Assembly (NCBI GenBank): GCA_041391385.1
Contig: JAWKOD010000004.1
Location: forward strand, 310,001-374,000
Length of the DNA: 64,000 nt
Reading direction: 5' to 3'
DNA from: CANIGN01 sp041391385
GTDB taxonomy: Bacteria > Bdellovibrionota > UBA2428
The first letter of the stretch is position 1; each line of letters starts with the position of its first letter. Shown piece after piece: positions 8,063 to 17,665 of the stretch. Under the pieces are notes generated by a model that was given only the letters and a program-made list of their open reading frames with translations, did not search any database and was not told the origin of the DNA. The position numbers and the translations under genes were made by a program.

Positions 8063-9571
8063 ATGACTGAAGAAAAACTCGTTGATAGCGCTGAACAAGC
8101 AGATGAACAAACACGCGTTAGGCGTGAAAAACTCGAACAACTTAGGCAAAAAGGCAAGGCTTATCCGCACTTTGTAAAAAGTACGCATAGTGCCGCAGAA
8201 GTTTTTGCTAAATGGGGCGAAGAAAAAGACCCCGAAACATTAAAAGCTGCAGGTAATTTAAGTTTAGGCGGACGTTGTGTGTTTATACGTTCTTTCGGCA
8301 AAGCGGGTTTTGTTAAGCTTCTTTCACGCGGTCACAATATTCAGCTCTATGTCGCAAAAGATTCTGTGAGCATTGAGGACTTTGAAATGTACCAAAACGT
8401 TGATTTAGGCGATCAGGTTTGGGCAGAGGGACATTTGTTCCGCACAAAAACGGGAGAACTTAGCTTGCACGCGACAAAGTTTGTTATCACGTCCAAATGT
8501 TTACATACGCCTCCTGAAAAGTTTCATGGCCTCACAGATATTGAAGAGCGTTATCGCAAGCGATATGTCGATCTTTTTAGTAACGAGGATTCACGTAAGA
8601 CTTTTCAGGTTCGTTCGAAAGTAAATCATGCAATTCGTGAGTTTTTTCATGCGCGTGACTACATTGAAGTTGAGACGCCCATGATGCATCCCTTAGTTTC
8701 AGGGGCAGCTGCGCGTCCTTTTTCGACGCATCATAATACCCTCGATAGAAAATTATTTTTACGGATTGCTCCCGAGCTTTATTTAAAACGCCTTGTAGTG
8801 GGTGGCTTTGAGCGGGTTTTTGAGATGAACCGCAACTTTCGTAACGAAGGAGTAAGTCCTAGGCATAATCCTGAATTTACAATGTTGGAGTTTTACGAAG
8901 CTTATTCAACCTATACAGACTTGATGGACCTTACTGAAGAGTTGATGAGTAAAATTGCAAAAGATGTAACAGGTTCTTGTGAGGTTGAATATCAAGGGCA
9001 AAAACTAAATTTTGGAAGTCCTTGGAAGCGAATGACAATGGAGCAAGCGATTAAGGAATATTCTTCTTACAAAGGTTCTTTGGGCGATGCTGGAGAAATT
9101 GCAAAATATCTCTCGTCAAAGGGGATAGAGCTTACGGGCCGAGAGGGATTGGGCGCGCTCTTTAATAAAATCTTTGAAGAAGAAGTAGATCGCAAGTTAA
9201 TTCAACCGACATTTATTACAGGATACCCTGTAGAGATTTCACCTTTGGCTCGCAGAAGCGAAGAGAAAAGTGAAACAGGCTTGGATCTTACAGACCGCTT
9301 TGAGCTCTTTATAAACGGTATCGAAGTAGCTAATGGTTTTAACGAGCTAAACGATCCGGATGATCAAAAGAAACGCTTTTTAGATCAACTTAAAGAAAAA
9401 GAAGCCGGTAATGTTGAGGCTTGTGATTATGATGAAGATTACATTCGCGCTCTTGAATATGCCATGCCGCCTACAGCGGGTGAGGGTATAGGAATTGATC
9501 GTTTTGTGATGTTGCTGACCAATTCGCCAAGTATCCGCGATGTGATTTTATTTCCCCAAATGAGGGATTAA
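8063..9571 (+). CDS. lysS: Lysyl-tRNA synthetase, class II
   Basis: Charges tRNA-Lys with lysine in the cytoplasm. The N-terminus (VRREKLEQLRQKG) matches the helix that opens class II LysRS. It is followed by an OB-fold anticodon-binding domain (GRCVFIRSFGKAGFVKL) and the catalytic core. Motif 2 is FRNEGVSPRHNPEFTMLE around residue 262, and motif 3 is GEGIGIDRFVMLL near residue 473. The length of 502 is normal. The ribosome-binding site is poorly spaced (AAGGGG two bases from the ATG), but the N-terminal homology supports this start. All key motifs appear intact. Confidence 0.96.
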   Translation: MTEEKLVDSAEQADEQTRVRREKLEQLRQKGKAYPHFVKSTHSAAEVFAKWGEEKDPETLKAAGNLSLGGRCVFIRSFGKAGFVKLLSRGHNIQLYVAKDSVSIEDFEMYQNVDLGDQVWAEGHLFRTKTGELSLHATKFVITSKCLHTPPEKFHGLTDIEERYRKRYVDLFSNEDSRKTFQVRSKVNHAIREFFHARDYIEVETPMMHPLVSGAAARPFSTHHNTLDRKLFLRIAPELYLKRLVVGGFERVFEMNRNFRNEGVSPRHNPEFTMLEFYEAYSTYTDLMDLTEELMSKIAKDVTGSCEVEYQGQKLNFGSPWKRMTMEQAIKEYSSYKGSLGDAGEIAKYLSSKGIELTGREGLGALFNKIFEEEVDRKLIQPTFITGYPVEISPLARRSEEKSETGLDLTDRFELFINGIEVANGFNELNDPDDQKKRFLDQLKEKEAGNVEACDYDEDYIRALEYAMPPTAGEGIGIDRFVMLLTNSPSIRDVILFPQMRD

Positions 9572-9686
9572 TTTTAAGGTTGCGTGTTAGCTGCTGGTGA
9601 ACGCAATCGTTCTTAAAGATAAAATCAAAATTAGAGCTCTTTACGTCTTAGTTGTAATTCAGAAGCTTAAGTGAAAATGTTTCCTT

Positions 9687-10970
9687 ATGGAAGTATGGAG
9701 ATTCATAGTTGTTTTATTTGGAATAATGTTTTCAAGTTTATCCAATGCTTTAACTTCTTATTATGCGACAGGTGCAACGGAGTCGGGTTGTCCCCAAGGT
9801 GATTCTTCATATATATACGCCCCTTATGATTCGAGATGTTCGACCCATGTCGCTGCAGATGCCAGTGGAGTTTGGAAGTGGCGTCCAGATTATATCTTAG
9901 GTCCGAGTGCACATGGAGTAACAGTTACGATACCACCAACACTAGCGGGCGGAATTGCTTCTATAAAAACTGCGGATGGCCAAGAGTTTGTGCATGCTGG
10001 AAATCATGGATCAGCTTTTACGTTAACTATTCATCCCGACACTGTTGATCCGGATGTCTTTTTAAATGCTTATGTGACACCTACGAATCCTTGGGGTTTT
10101 TCAGAGTGTTACAATCCGACTGAAGAAGGCTCTCATCTCGACAACGTGAGAATACGTGGACTGAGGTCAGACAACTATGCTCAGGGGCATGGGGTGAGCT
10201 CAAGTCGAGTGCTGGAATGGGAGGCGGGCAGTGGTTTTTTCTTCGATTGGTTTCGCGCTAAAACTTTATTCGCAAACTATTGGCCTGAAATCTTAGGTTT
10301 CGATTCACAAAGCACAAAACCCTGCTCTCCCATAGCCGGGTCTTTTTTGAGTGGGGTCATGTCGCGTTTTTCAAGTATAAAAAATGTGCAGCTGGGTCAG
10401 TTGAGAGACTCCCAGGGGATACCTCTTGCAAATGGATTTTCAAATTATATTACAATCGATCGTATAGTTTTTATTGAGCCCAATGAGCCGCGACATAAGC
10501 GCATTGGGGGCACGGAGATACTTTATTTGGCAAACAATCCTGAGACTCGAGAAGGGGTTTTTACAAAAATCTGCACAATGAAAAATATTTCCAATACCGT
10601 ATGTGAAGATCAGAGCGGAAATGCAGTTTCTTGGAATCGTAGGCATCCCGTGATTATTTCAAACGCGGATTTAACACATTCTATAGGAACAATTGCTGAA
10701 GAACCTCATTGGGTGAATGCACCTGCCAGTGGAGCAAGTTTAAGGTTTTTAAACATACACTCTCAACGTCTTGTGGATAATTGGCGTAATTATATTCTTT
10801 CTCAAAACTGGATCATAGAAGCGAATGACATAACGAATAAAGATAGCTGGATTGCGCCCAGAGGTGAGGACCGCGAAGCTCTAGCTTTTAGAACTCGCAT
10901 ATACTATGCCGTTGGGACCTTTGACGAAGTTCGAGTGGCACTTGCAGCCATTCGTGATCAAAAGTTTTAG
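9687..10970 (+). CDS. Large exported protein of unknown function (427 aa)
   Basis: Starts with a signal peptide (MEVWRFIVVLFGIMF, cleavage after SNA). The mature protein is rich in Gly, Ser, Asn and aromatic residues, and has scattered cysteines. It includes a segment with GQEFVHAGNHGSAF and another with ECYNPTEEGSH, which look like beta-structured binding or hydrolase elements, but I cannot assign a family. The gene stands alone; its stop abuts the end of the convergent gene without a gap. It is secreted or outer-membrane associated by inference from the signal peptide. Confidence 0.6.
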   Translation: MEVWRFIVVLFGIMFSSLSNALTSYYATGATESGCPQGDSSYIYAPYDSRCSTHVAADASGVWKWRPDYILGPSAHGVTVTIPPTLAGGIASIKTADGQEFVHAGNHGSAFTLTIHPDTVDPDVFLNAYVTPTNPWGFSECYNPTEEGSHLDNVRIRGLRSDNYAQGHGVSSSRVLEWEAGSGFFFDWFRAKTLFANYWPEILGFDSQSTKPCSPIAGSFLSGVMSRFSSIKNVQLGQLRDSQGIPLANGFSNYITIDRIVFIEPNEPRHKRIGGTEILYLANNPETREGVFTKICTMKNISNTVCEDQSGNAVSWNRRHPVIISNADLTHSIGTIAEEPHWVNAPASGASLRFLNIHSQRLVDNWRNYILSQNWIIEANDITNKDSWIAPRGEDREALAFRTRIYYAVGTFDEVRVALAAIRDQKF

Positions 10971-11447
10971 TTATGGATTGCTTCTTGTATTGCTGAGAGA
11001 TACGAAGTTACTGTGTATAGGTCTCTCTCCAGTCTGCGGATCTTGAACGGCTTCAATCATTTTTCCAGCTCGACTTATGTTTTGTAATACACGGCCCATA
11101 AGTCTTGAGTTTTCTCTAAGTCGTTGATCAAGGTCTTGGGGAATTTCTTTTTTAGAGTCAAGTATTACCTGTGCTTCTTTAAGGTCGTGAAACATTTGAT
11201 CGGCTAATGTGAGATCCTTTTGAAAAAAAGGAAAATCATTATTGTGGATATATATTTTCTTCATTTGTTCAAAAACGGGTGAGATGCGAGAAAGTGCTTC
11301 AGAAGCGTCTTGTATGTATTCTGTGATAGAGTCGGTGGGGTCCTCTCTACCCATGAGATAGAGCGGACCGCTGAGATTATTCATTACGCCGTCAAACTGG
11401 TGCAATAGGCTGTCCTCTGCGGGCACTTTGACCTCAATCAAGTGCAT
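10971..11447 (-). CDS. Downstream half of a frameshifted gene; helical protein of unknown function
   Basis: The first ATG is at 11447, but the frame is open and reads like real protein well upstream (for example ILKPNEVKND and VKEFHPDD), back into the end of the preceding gene, with no ATG, GTG or TTG start between. The natural product is therefore probably a continuation of the upstream protein by a -1 frameshift, not a separate gene starting at 11447. The visible part is helical and charged, with no cysteine and no recognised family. The slippery site is at 11576-11582. If the shift is a sequence error, this and the next feature are one gene of about 350 residues. Confidence 0.5.
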   Translation of the reverse strand: MHLIEVKVPAEDSLLHQFDGVMNNLSGPLYLMGREDPTDSITEYIQDASEALSRISPVFEQMKKIYIHNNDFPFFQKDLTLADQMFHDLKEAQVILDSKKEIPQDLDQRLRENSRLMGRVLQNISRAGKMIEAVQDPQTGERPIHSNFVSLSNTRSNP

Positions 11448-11554
11448 GTCGTCGGGGTGAAATTCTTTAACATGAAACGTAGGTGCTACATCTGCTCCAG
11501 AGTCTTTGAGAAAAGTTTGGAGTTCTTGAGCGTCGTTTTTAACTTCGTTTGGCT

Positions 11555-12037
11555 TTAAAATGCCATGAACTCTTTCTTTTTTAAAAGTTTTTGTACAAGC
11601 CCTGATGTGTGATTGGCTCTTTGAAACGTATAGCCACCTTGCTGATTGGGAGTGTATTCAATCTCACCTCCCCACAAGATACGACGAATGGGTTGGTCGG
11701 CAGGGAGGCCGTTATTTAAGGCAATTTCGCTCAACTCTTTATAGGCTTTCTCGTGCGAGGATCCTAAGTATTCAGTTGCAACCAAAACCTTTTCTCCATT
11801 TGCAAGTTCAACGAGTAAGCCAAGAGACAAGTAAGGTCCTTCTTTTTGAGCGGCAAAAAGTTTTGATTCCAGGCCTTTGTTGAAAAGTTGCGCTTTGGGA
11901 TGAGCATGTGCGATGGCTCCACCAGCACCATTCCCGGCGTCATCTTTTAAGGCTCCGAGGCACGGTGTTCGAGGCGTAAAAGCATTTGCCATGCTAAAGA
12001 GAGAAAATAAAAGAACAAGTCCAAAGTGAGTTTTCAT
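11555..12037 (-). CDS. Exported protein, N-terminal half of a frameshifted gene
   Basis: Begins with a signal peptide (MKTHFGLVLLFSLFSMANA). The mature part has motifs AIAHAHPKAQLF and LWGGEIEY, but I recognise no family. It ends in ...KLLKKKEFMAF-stop. Nine codons before the stop the coding strand reads TTA AAA AAG, that is the heptamer A-AAA-AAG in the correct register for -1 slippage. The -1 frame leads straight into the long open frame that continues to 10971. The same joining could be achieved by one missing T near 11557-11560, giving MAFLKPNEV. Whether this is programmed, a mutation or a sequencing error cannot be decided here. Confidence 0.6.
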   Translation of the reverse strand: MKTHFGLVLLFSLFSMANAFTPRTPCLGALKDDAGNGAGGAIAHAHPKAQLFNKGLESKLFAAQKEGPYLSLGLLVELANGEKVLVATEYLGSSHEKAYKELSEIALNNGLPADQPIRRILWGGEIEYTPNQQGGYTFQRANHTSGLVQKLLKKKEFMAF

Positions 12038-12107
12038 GTATGCTTAAGTATAGGATCGGTTAGTTTTGCTGAGAATTAAAGTATCTACAAAGGAGCCAGG
12101 CAGATAA

Positions 12108-12697
12108 ATGCGTTCAGAGCGAAAGATTGAGGTCTTGATAGCTGTATTTTTGTTAACTTTGCATTCTTTTGCAGCAAGCGTTCCCACAAAAGAATGCTAT
12201 TTAAGGTTAAAGCAAGAGGGATTTATTCGTGAAGGCAAGGCTCTGAGAAACTATCCTAAAGAACTAGAGCCCATGATAAGCAAATATGCTCCAGAAGGAA
12301 ATTTTGAAATCTTCCCAGTTGGTAAGGGGAACTATGCAGAAGTTTTCCGCTTAAAGAATCATGAGACTGGCTAAACGAGAGGGTTCTAGTTCTAGAGGAT
12401 TTTTATGGAATTGATCTTTTACGATATTCTATGAATCCAAACACAAGTATTGAGAGTAGAGCAGTCGTCAGACGCAAGTTCGGAGACTTTTTACTGAGTG
12501 CTAAGTCTCGTTTACAAGCTTGGGCAGATGAAAACGCTTACTCGATGACAAATATGATGGATTATACCAGAGAGATGGCTATGCCAGCGCTTATGCTACA
12601 TTTAAAAAAGGACGGGCAGCGTATAAAATTTTTTTTTAAAGAAGATAATACACTGCTCGATCATGAGGGAAACTTGGTCCTTATTGATCCGAATTAA
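12108..12697 (+). pseudogene. Decayed exported protein-kinase-like gene
   Basis: Two short frames form one broken gene. The first (12108-12374) has a signal peptide and then GKGNYAEVFRLKN, which looks like a glycine-rich ATP loop (G-x-G-x-Y-x-x-V-F). It ends at a stop after HETG. The second frame, open from about 12374 and with an ATG at 12431, begins with hinge-like RVLVLEDFYGIDLLRY. It ends with DNTLLDHEGNLVLIDPN, the catalytic-loop N and metal-binding D of kinase or phosphotransferase folds. Much of the N-lobe between the halves is missing and the frames differ, so a deletion with frameshift is likely. The expected catalytic HxD reads KED. A compact functional form is unlikely. Confidence 0.6.
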
Positions 12698-12775
12698 ATT
12701 ACCCAAACGAAACAAAGTCTTCTTTAATCTTGTGTGACCTTTGTCCTAGGGGTTTTTGTCGATTAAGATTTGAGT

Positions 12776-14002
12776 GTGCTTACAGGCAAATGGTGGAAGC
12801 TCACCTTCAAGTGGCTTTTTTGGAAAGATTCAAAAGTTCAAGATCCGCGTAAAGCCTCCTATTTAACAGGAGCATCTTTAGCTGTGGCACTTCTTTCGAG
12901 CGCTTTGGGCGTTGGAGCTTTGAGTTTTGTGCGTGCGCTTGTGACTGGATTTGAGACGCAGCTTTCTATGGGAGTGGCAAATTTTTTCGGCCCTCTTTCG
13001 TATAAGAGCGGATGGAAGTCTGAAACTGAGCACAAGTGGTTGGTCGATAAGATTGATTACCCCGTGCAGAGTTATTGGCAAGGCCAAGCTCTTGTCGTCG
13101 GCCCTCGCATGGGGAAGGGCGTAATGGTTGAGGGGCGACGGGACTGGAGTCAGACATATACATGTGGTGCCGATCAACCTATTCAAGTTATGCTTGGAAA
13201 AAACTTGGCTCAATCTTTGGGCGTTTCTAAAAACGAAAAACTCAAATTGCTCTTGCCTGGTCTTTTTAGAGGAAGCCTCTCAGCAGAAGTATCAGAGGTG
13301 ACAAGTTTTGGTCTTCAGGAACTCGATGCCCGTCGTATTATTATCAATGACGAAAGCTTGCGTTGTTACTTAAAGCAAACTGGAAAAAGTCTGAGTGGCA
13401 AACCAGGTGATTATTTGGGGATACGTTTTTTTCCAAGAATTAATCCCTTGGATGATTCTGCAATTGAGAGCGAGTCCTTGCGCCTATCGACTTTGATTAC
13501 AGGCACCTTGCGTGATGCTGCGCCTGAGGTGAGAAGCTGGCGCGATCAAAGAAAGAACTTTTTTAGAGGCTTGGGTTTTGATCGAGCTGTTTTGAGTATT
13601 GTTTTGGGGTTTTTAACGTTGGCTGCAAGTCTTAATGTGGCGGCGGCTTTGTTTGTAATTTTCTTTGAACGTGACAAAGACATGATGACGTTAAGGGCGA
13701 TCGGAATGTCTTCCGGACAATTGCGTTCTTGGGTTTTGATTCAAGGGTTTTTGATGGGAGTATTCGGAACCTTTTTGGGCTTTGCGGGTTCATATATTGT
13801 GAGTTTAGCCTTTGAAAAGTGGAAGCTCGTATCGCTACCTCCCGAGGTTTATCATATTGATCATTTAGTTTTTTCTTTTCAGTGGCCTGAGCAATTAGGT
13901 GTGCTGATTTTTGGAATCTTGAGCGCTCTTGTTGTATCGTTCATGGTAGGACACTTGCTTTCACGTATGAAAATTGTGGAGGTTTTGGGTCACAGAAGAT
14001 GA
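12776..14002 (+). CDS. lolC: Lipoprotein-releasing ABC permease (LolC/LolE family)
   Basis: Inner-membrane permease of the LolCDE type, which extracts lipoproteins for transfer to the outer membrane. There is one N-terminal membrane helix (around ASLAVALLSSALGVGALSF), a large periplasmic domain, and three C-terminal helices of the FtsX type with the cytoplasmic coupling segment FFERDKDMMTLRAIGMS. There is one permease gene here rather than the lolC/lolE pair, which suggests a homodimer. I use the GTG at 12776; a TTG two codons earlier (12770) is possible. lolD follows after 12 bases. The C/E distinction cannot be made. Confidence 0.85.
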   Translation: MLTGKWWKLTFKWLFWKDSKVQDPRKASYLTGASLAVALLSSALGVGALSFVRALVTGFETQLSMGVANFFGPLSYKSGWKSETEHKWLVDKIDYPVQSYWQGQALVVGPRMGKGVMVEGRRDWSQTYTCGADQPIQVMLGKNLAQSLGVSKNEKLKLLLPGLFRGSLSAEVSEVTSFGLQELDARRIIINDESLRCYLKQTGKSLSGKPGDYLGIRFFPRINPLDDSAIESESLRLSTLITGTLRDAAPEVRSWRDQRKNFFRGLGFDRAVLSIVLGFLTLAASLNVAAALFVIFFERDKDMMTLRAIGMSSGQLRSWVLIQGFLMGVFGTFLGFAGSYIVSLAFEKWKLVSLPPEVYHIDHLVFSFQWPEQLGVLIFGILSALVVSFMVGHLLSRMKIVEVLGHRR

Positions 14003-14014
14003 CTCGAATTAAAA

Positions 14015-14665
14015 ATGATTAAAATTATCGATCTTTATAAAAGTTATAAAACTGGAGTCGTTGAAAGTGTTTTGCGTGGAGTGAATATAAACATTGCTCA
14101 AGGCGAAAGTGTTGCGCTTCTTGGGCCCTCTGGTTCGGGTAAGTCAACATTGCTCAATTGCTTGGGGCTCTTAGATGATGTGGATAAGGGACAAATCTTT
14201 TTTGATGATGTCGAAGTCACCAAGCTCAATGAAAAAGAAAAAGCAAAGGTGAGGCTCAGCACTTTGGGCTTTGTTTTTCAGTTTCATCATTTAATTCCAG
14301 AACTCAGCGCTATAGAAAATGTTTTGTTACCCGCTTCTCTTTTGGGTGAGCGTCCCGTGGATAAAGCGGAGTATTTGCTTAAAAGTGTAGGCCTAGAAGG
14401 CAAGTGGGAAAAGTCTCCCGCTCAACTCTCTGGGGGTGAGCAGCAGCGCGTAGCTATAGCCAGGGCTCTTATTAATGGACCTAAGATCCTCTTAACGGAC
14501 GAGGCAACCGGCAATTTGGATCGCGAAAGATCACTGGAAATACTTGAATTGCTTCTGGATTTTAACAGAGAACAGAAAATGACGCTTATCTCCGTAACTC
14601 ATGACTCCACACTTGCGACGCGCTATGAAACAACCTACTCTCTGACGAACGGGATTTTGAAGTAG
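14015..14665 (+). CDS. lolD: Lipoprotein-releasing ABC ATPase LolD
   Basis: ATPase partner of the preceding permease; it powers lipoprotein release from the inner membrane. It has Walker A GPSGSGKST, the Q-loop FVFQFHHL (typical of LolD/MacB), signature LSGGEQQRVAIARAL, Walker B ILLTDEATGNLD and the switch SVTHD. The Walker B neighbour is DEATGNLD, where the family normally has DEPTGNLD; the catalytic Glu is kept. The length of 216 is usual. bamA starts at the base after the stop codon. Confidence 0.93.
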   Translation: MIKIIDLYKSYKTGVVESVLRGVNINIAQGESVALLGPSGSGKSTLLNCLGLLDDVDKGQIFFDDVEVTKLNEKEKAKVRLSTLGFVFQFHHLIPELSAIENVLLPASLLGERPVDKAEYLLKSVGLEGKWEKSPAQLSGGEQQRVAIARALINGPKILLTDEATGNLDRERSLEILELLLDFNREQKMTLISVTHDSTLATRYETTYSLTNGILK

Positions 14666-16993
14666 ATGCATAGAAAGCCAGCGATATTCAAGAGCTTGAA
14701 GGCCTTAGCCGTCATATTAGCTTTTACTTTTTGCGCACACAGTGCTCTGAGCGCCGAAACTTTTCAAGAAATTGAGATTCAAGGCAACAATCGAATTGAT
14801 CGCGCGGCAGTTATTGAGAAAATGTCCTTACGTCCGGGTCAGGCCATTACCCGTGAGGCTATTCGCCGTGACATTCAAAATATCTTTTCTTTAGGATTCT
14901 TCAAAGACGTTCAAGTTGAGCTTAATGGGAAGAAACTTATCGTTAAACTTGTAGAAAGACCTTACGTAGCAAAAATTGATTACGTTGGATCTTCTGAATT
15001 TGAGACAAAAGATTTAGCCGAAGCTGCTAAATTAAAAAACTATAGAGTTTTAAGTTACTCCGAGATTCAAACGGCTGTTAACGCGATTCAAAAAAAATAC
15101 GAGGATAAGGGATATTACCTCGCTCAAGTTCGCTTTGAGGTTGTTCCTACTCGAAAAGATGGCTCAGAAGTTCAGCTGATTTTTACGATTCAGGAAAATG
15201 AGCAAGTTAAAATTCGAAAAATCTACCTCCTCGGCAATAAGAAAATTGCTACAGGTGAGTTAAAACAAGCGATGTTTACTTCCGAAGGGCACATGTTTTC
15301 GTGGGCTACCGGCGGCGGAACCTTCAGGGATGATTTCTTTGAGCGCGATGTAAATGCGTTAGCTATGTTTTATGGCAACGAAGGGTATATTGAGGCGAAA
15401 ATCACTAAGCCTCGAGTAACTTTAAGCCAAGATCGTCGCTATATTGATGTCCTGGTTGATATTCAAGAAGGTGAAAAGTTCTACCTCGAAGATGTAGAGT
15501 TTAGAGGTGACATTATATTTAGCGAAGAAAAACTTCGCGAAGCTCTTGGGATGAAGCCCGGAGATGTCTTCTCTACTGGCGTTTTGCAAGAAGGGCTGCT
15601 GGCTCTTGGCGATCTGTATGGTGATGAAGGCTATGCCTTTGCTAACGTTATTCCTCGTCCCAATGTTAAATCGAACGAGCAAAAAGTTGCCTTAGTGATT
15701 GATATCCAAAAAGGCGAGAAGATTTACTGGGGCGAAATTAAGGTTACAGGGAATACAAAAACTCACGACAAAGTTATTCGCCGCGAGCTCAAGTTTGTAG
15801 AGGGTGAGTTGACGCATGCAACACGCCGTAAGAAGAGTGTCTCTAATATTAAGAGACTTGGCTTCTTTGATGAAGACATTAAGTTTTTAACAACGACACG
15901 AAAAAATCAGTCCAACATTATGGATCTTGAGATTCGTGTAAAAGAAAAACCTACCGGAACACTTAACTTGCAAGCGGGTTATGGAAACGATGCCGGCTTC
16001 AGCTTCCAGGCAGGGGTCACGCAAAGTAACCTCTTTGGTCGTGGCCAAGATGTGAGTTTGCAAGCTTCGTGGGCTTCTTCAAAAGCCATGAATATCGATG
16101 TGGGTTTTACGGATCCTAAAATTTTTGATTCCGATTGGTTGTTTGGAACAAACTTTTATTGGTCTCGTAGGAGAGTTGGTCCCCAAAATGACCAAGATTA
16201 CACCTACTTTCAAGATTCAAAAGGCGTAGGGTTTAGGTTGGGGCAAGAAATTGCAGAGTATTGGCTCTTAGCTGGAAGGTATAAACTTTCGAATACACAA
16301 TTAAGAGAGCCCATTAACCCCGATATTTTCTCACGTCCTGAGGACCAAGACACAATGATCAGTTCATTGGGGCTTGATCTTACATATGACACGCGAAACA
16401 ATCGCTTGGATCCCTCTAAGGGATTGTACCTCTTTACGGGTATTGAAGCGGCAGGATTGGGTGGAAGAGTTTTTCAACAAATTGAAGCATCTGCTCGTTT
16501 CTACCACAGAATTATTTGGAAATTGGTTTACAGAACACGCCTAGAGGTAGGTTACATTACGAACTTCTTTGATCCCGGAAATGTGCCCGATTCAGAACGT
16601 TACATCTTAGGGGGTGTTTCTTCTCTTCGTGGTTATGACGGTGGATCAATTGGTACGATTAAGCGACTTCCAGGAACAAGGGTTGGTTCAAACCCTTCTG
16701 TTGAACCCTATGTTATAGGTGGCACTCATAAAATGGTTTGGAACCAAGAGTTAGAGTTCCCTCTTATACCTGAGGCGAATATCCGTGCGGTAGCGTTCTT
16801 TGATATCGGTAATTCATGGGCAGGAGATGTGACAGCTAAGTCACCAGCGCTTCTCTCTAACTATGGTTGGGGTATTCGGTGGTATTCACCCATGGGGCCA
16901 CTTCGTTTCGAGTGGGGCTTCCCGTTGGCTGATACAGAGTTTAACTCCAAGGGTGAGAGCGTGTTCCAGTTCATGATCGCCCCCACATTCTAA
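14666..16993 (+). CDS. bamA: Outer membrane protein assembly factor BamA
   Basis: Central component of the BAM complex, which folds beta-barrel proteins into the outer membrane. A signal peptide (cleavage after ALSA) is followed by five POTRA domains, each with the strand-helix start seen at FQEIEIQGNNRID, VKIRKIYLLGNKK, FYLEDVEFRGDII and IYWGEIKVTGNTK. A 16-strand barrel of about 345 residues follows. The barrel carries the conserved loop-6 motif SLRGYDGG and FFDIGNSW, and ends in phenylalanine (MIAPTF), the usual beta-signal. The total of 775 residues is typical. Its position between lolD and skp fits an envelope operon. Confidence 0.96.
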   Translation: MHRKPAIFKSLKALAVILAFTFCAHSALSAETFQEIEIQGNNRIDRAAVIEKMSLRPGQAITREAIRRDIQNIFSLGFFKDVQVELNGKKLIVKLVERPYVAKIDYVGSSEFETKDLAEAAKLKNYRVLSYSEIQTAVNAIQKKYEDKGYYLAQVRFEVVPTRKDGSEVQLIFTIQENEQVKIRKIYLLGNKKIATGELKQAMFTSEGHMFSWATGGGTFRDDFFERDVNALAMFYGNEGYIEAKITKPRVTLSQDRRYIDVLVDIQEGEKFYLEDVEFRGDIIFSEEKLREALGMKPGDVFSTGVLQEGLLALGDLYGDEGYAFANVIPRPNVKSNEQKVALVIDIQKGEKIYWGEIKVTGNTKTHDKVIRRELKFVEGELTHATRRKKSVSNIKRLGFFDEDIKFLTTTRKNQSNIMDLEIRVKEKPTGTLNLQAGYGNDAGFSFQAGVTQSNLFGRGQDVSLQASWASSKAMNIDVGFTDPKIFDSDWLFGTNFYWSRRRVGPQNDQDYTYFQDSKGVGFRLGQEIAEYWLLAGRYKLSNTQLREPINPDIFSRPEDQDTMISSLGLDLTYDTRNNRLDPSKGLYLFTGIEAAGLGGRVFQQIEASARFYHRIIWKLVYRTRLEVGYITNFFDPGNVPDSERYILGGVSSLRGYDGGSIGTIKRLPGTRVGSNPSVEPYVIGGTHKMVWNQELEFPLIPEANIRAVAFFDIGNSWAGDVTAKSPALLSNYGWGIRWYSPMGPLRFEWGFPLADTEFNSKGESVFQFMIAPTF

Positions 16994-17137
16994 CATTCAG
17001 CTCAAGGGCCCACCTGATTCGCTTCTTGCGAGTTTTAGATCCATCGGTGTAGCAAAAACAGCACAATGCGACATGCGTTGCTGAGACCCTTCATTTTGCC
17101 TGCTGAGGGGCTTTGACTCCTGAGAGGGTGGGTTTTA

Positions 17138-17647
17138 GTGTCGTTTGCTATGACAAAGAAGTTCCTTTTAACACTAAGCTTTTCACTTGTTGGATTTGGT
17201 TGGAGTGCTGTAAAAATTGGCACAGTTGATATGGAAAAAGCGCTTCAAAGCGTGAAAACCGGCAAGGCTGCTAAAGCGAAGCTAGAGAAAAAATTTAACG
17301 AGAAAAAAAGCAGCATAGATAAACAAGAAAAATCTTTTGCAAAAGCTCAAGAAGATTTTAAGAAAAAGAGCGTTGTTATGTCGGATAAAGCTAAGTCTGA
17401 AGAGGCGATGAAGCTTCAACAGCAATATGCTGAGATTATGCAGTCTAAACAAAAAGCTCAGTTAGAAATGCAACAAGAAGAAGTTAAAGCAACGCAACCA
17501 ATTCTTAAGGGACTTGGTGAGTTAATCGATGACGTCGCAAAAAGTGCTAAAGTTGATATGGTCGTTGAAGCGCGAGCGGGTCTTCTTTATGCAGCAGATA
17601 AAGTTGATCTTACTGACGAGTTAATTAAGAAGTTTGATAAAAAATAA
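17138..17647 (+). CDS. skp: Periplasmic chaperone Skp/OmpH
   Basis: Skp holds unfolded outer-membrane proteins in the periplasm and delivers them to BamA, encoded just upstream. A signal peptide (TKKFLLTLSFSLVGFGWSA) precedes the strand VKIGTVDMEKAL. Then come two long charged helices rich in Lys, Glu and Gln that form the chaperone arms, and a C-terminal segment LLYAADKVDLTDELIKKF typical of the family. The GTG at 17138 lies a few bases after GAGAGGGTGGG; the ATG at 17150 is an alternative. It is 145 bases after bamA and 18 before lpxD. Confidence 0.9.
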   Translation: MSFAMTKKFLLTLSFSLVGFGWSAVKIGTVDMEKALQSVKTGKAAKAKLEKKFNEKKSSIDKQEKSFAKAQEDFKKKSVVMSDKAKSEEAMKLQQQYAEIMQSKQKAQLEMQQEEVKATQPILKGLGELIDDVAKSAKVDMVVEARAGLLYAADKVDLTDELIKKFDKK

Positions 17648-17665
17648 AAACAGTAATGAGGTTCT

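Noticed and set aside
9574..9620. Inverted repeat after lysS (GGTTGCGT and ACGCAATC)
   Set aside because: Eight pairs with a 15-base loop and no T-run; too weak to call a terminator.
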